From an uncultured Paracoccaceae bacterium (GTDB taxonomy: Bacteria > Pseudomonadota > Alphaproteobacteria > Rhodobacterales > Rhodobacteraceae): 64,000 nucleotides of DNA. Shown piece by piece: positions 62,647-64,000 of this stretch. Each line of letters begins with the position of its first letter. The stretch's first letter is position 1. The position numbers and the translations under genes were made by a program. The notes beneath the pieces are model-generated. The model had not been told where the DNA came from and made no database searches. It saw nothing but the letters and a program-made list of their open reading frames with translations. The DNA is taken from contig CALMJS010000019.1 of the NCBI GenBank assembly GCA_937864535.1, positions 62,001 to 126,000 on the forward strand. The letters are read 5' to 3'.

Positions 62647-63615
62647 TTAGTTCGCGAACAGCGCCTCTACGTCCGGACGGATTTCGTCCGAAACCGAGGA
62701 CAGAACCGCCTCTTTCGCTGCGGCGGCAAAGGCTGCGCCGTCAACATCGACGAATTCCATGCCCAAGGCTTCGAGTTCGCCCACCAACTGGGTTTCCTGC
62801 GCGGTGAACAGCTCACGCTCGTAGGCCTGCGCGGCGGCGGCGGCCTCTAGTACAGCGGCCTGATCGGCCTCGGACAGTTTAGCCCAGGACAGTTCGGAAA
62901 TCGTCAGGTAGATCCACGACCGCACGTGCTCGGTCTTGTTCACATAGCCCTGAACTTCGTTAAAGTTGGCGGACTTGATCAGAGCCAGCGGGTTTTCCTG
63001 CGCTTCGATGGTGCCGTTTTGCAGCGAGGTGAACACCTCGGAGAACGCCATCGGCGTCGGGGTCGCGCCCAGAGCCTGCCATACGTTCAGGAACAGCGGC
63101 ACGTTCGGCACGCGCATCTTCAGGCCAGCCAGATCCGCCGGGGTGGTGATCGGACGGTTCGAGGTCAGGTTGCGCGGACCACGGGCAAAATAGGCGATCG
63201 GGCGGATGCCGACCTTTTCGATGATCTGGGCTTCGATGCGGTCACCCAGTTCGCCCGACGCATAGGCGTCCATGTCCTCTAGGCTGCTATAGCCATAGGG
63301 AACCGCCAGCAGAGCCGCCATCGGCGCCCAGTTTTGCAGCGATTCACCGGTGATGGTCATGTCGGCGGTGCCTAGTTGCATGCCGTTGATGACGTCCATT
63401 TCCTTGCCCAGCGTTTCGTTGGGATAGACTTCGACGGCAACGCGGCCTTCGGTGCGGGCGGCGACCTCTTCGGCGAACTTGACCGAAGCGAGGTGCCAGG
63501 TGTTCTGTTCGTTGGCCGGGTGGCCCAGTTTCAGCGTCACGTCCTGCGCGAACGCCGAAACGGTCAGGGCGGCGGTCGCAATGCCAGCCATCATCAGGGT
63601 CTTAAGGGTTTTCAT
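62647..63615 (-). CDS. TRAP transporter substrate-binding protein (DctP)
   Basis: A 322-residue periplasmic protein with Sec signal MKTLKTLMMAGIATAALTVSAFAQ. Family features include KLGHPANEQNTWHLASVKFAEEV and the ligand-carboxylate Arg region KMRVPNVPLFLNVWQALGATPTPMAFSEVFTSLQ. DctP proteins bind organic acids, here possibly a sugar acid by context. It starts 21 bp after the GntR stop. Confidence 0.95.
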   Translation of the reverse strand: MKTLKTLMMAGIATAALTVSAFAQDVTLKLGHPANEQNTWHLASVKFAEEVAARTEGRVAVEVYPNETLGKEMDVINGMQLGTADMTITGESLQNWAPMAALLAVPYGYSSLEDMDAYASGELGDRIEAQIIEKVGIRPIAYFARGPRNLTSNRPITTPADLAGLKMRVPNVPLFLNVWQALGATPTPMAFSEVFTSLQNGTIEAQENPLALIKSANFNEVQGYVNKTEHVRSWIYLTISELSWAKLSEADQAAVLEAAAAAQAYERELFTAQETQLVGELEALGMEFVDVDGAAFAAAAKEAVLSSVSDEIRPDVEALFAN

Positions 63616-63636
63616 GGTATCCTCCCAAGGGTGAAA

Positions 63637-64000
63637 TCAGGCGTTTGCCTGAGGGTCAAAAAACTGCGGACAGGCCGACTGAATGGCGGGCAGGTCCGAT
63701 AGGATCATTTGCAAATGGCCGCGCATGGCGGTCTTGGCGGCGGCGGGATCGCCCGCGGCGATGGCATCCACGACAGCGGTGTGCTGGGTGATCAGGTGGT
63801 CCATCGGCAGGCGGGTCATGGTCAATTGACGGACTCGGTCCAACTGCGACTTCATCCCGTCGATCACCGCCCATGCGTTCGGCACGCCCGCACCCTGTGC
63901 CAAGGTGCGGTGGAACAGATCATCCAGCGCCACGAAATCGCGCGGGTTCGTCGCGGCGAGGCTGCGCTGCGCCTCCAGTTGCTGGCGCAAATCCGCGATC
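63637..64000 (-). CDS. GntR-family regulator, FCD domain (5' end outside window)
   Basis: The visible 120 codons form the C-terminal all-helical FCD ligand-binding domain: DFVALDDLFHRTLAQGAGVPNAWAVIDGMKSQLDRVR, LITQHTAVVDAIAAGDPAAAKTAMRGHLQMI, with the Asp and His residues that bind a metal and organic acid. The HTH lies beyond the right edge. It precedes and probably controls the TRAP-polyol dehydrogenase operon. Confidence 0.9.
   Translation of the reverse strand, partial: IADLRQQLEAQRSLAATNPRDFVALDDLFHRTLAQGAGVPNAWAVIDGMKSQLDRVRQLTMTRLPMDHLITQHTAVVDAIAAGDPAAAKTAMRGHLQMILSDLPAIQSACPQFFDPQANA

Overview
The window looks like a chromosomal segment of a high-GC alphaproteobacterium of the Rhodobacteraceae/Roseobacter type. 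This rests on overall gene content (many ABC and TRAP uptake operons next to small catabolic operons, RTX/serralysin secreted proteins, MttB-like methyltransferases, a CoxMSL-type molybdenum hydroxylase, the hmgA-maiA-fahA route) and on codon usage; it was not confirmed by any search. I see no rRNA, tRNA, CRISPR array, insertion sequence or phage module.

Region 1 (1-13.8 kb) looks like one regulon. A leftward operon encodes a SnoaL-like protein, a sugar-type ABC importer (binding protein, two permeases, ATPase) and a LacI-family regulator cut by the window edge. A divergent pair encodes a tiny AtzG-like subunit and an AtzE-like amidase. A second leftward operon (HisD-like/HpsN-like dehydrogenase, SDR, double-cupin protein, alpha/beta hydrolase, RraA-like protein, second HisD-like dehydrogenase) runs into the amidase. 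The same unusual palindrome (TTTGCATA, 2 bp, TATGCAAA) occurs twice in each of the two promoter regions and nowhere else that I noticed. This is my best candidate for an uncharacterised catabolic system; its substrate is unknown.

Region 2 (14-21 kb) holds RTX genes: an intact serralysin-like metalloprotease, a heavily frameshifted anchor-L/cadherin-like protein, and an FG-GAP/RTX protein interrupted by one in-frame amber codon.

Region 3 (21.15-28.41 kb) is a gene graveyard. Except for a LuxR-type fragment, all remnants lie on the + strand: flavin monooxygenases, a DUF2783-like piece, CobW, GntR, phosphotriesterase-like, esterase, CocE-like hydrolase, MFS, P450 and ferredoxin reductase. Deletions have fused neighbours head to tail. 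Only two ferredoxins remain intact.

Region 4 (28.4-34.6 kb) is a leftward homogentisate operon: MBL-fold protein, flavin monooxygenase, DUF2783, hmgA, maiA, fahA. Region 5 (35-39.9 kb) encodes a three-subunit molybdenum hydroxylase, a ubiquitin-fold sulfur-carrier-like protein and a luciferase-like flavoprotein. At 40.5-41.6 kb lies a decayed TolC/DUF11-like gene.

Region 6 (41.8-50.7 kb) is a leftward operon of cupin, SDR, complete branched-chain-type ABC importer and zinc alcohol dehydrogenase, divergent from a XylR/DmpR-like regulator whose ATPase motifs are degenerate. Region 7 (50.8-58 kb) has a HAD phosphatase, a translationally coupled MttB-like methyltransferase and trimethylamine-dehydrogenase-like flavoprotein with a LysR regulator, an EthD-like protein, a DUF2938 membrane protein and an EamA exporter. 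Region 8 (58-64 kb) has an iron alcohol dehydrogenase and a FucU/RbsD protein converging on a GntR-TRAP-polyol dehydrogenase operon that looks built for a sugar acid or polyol.
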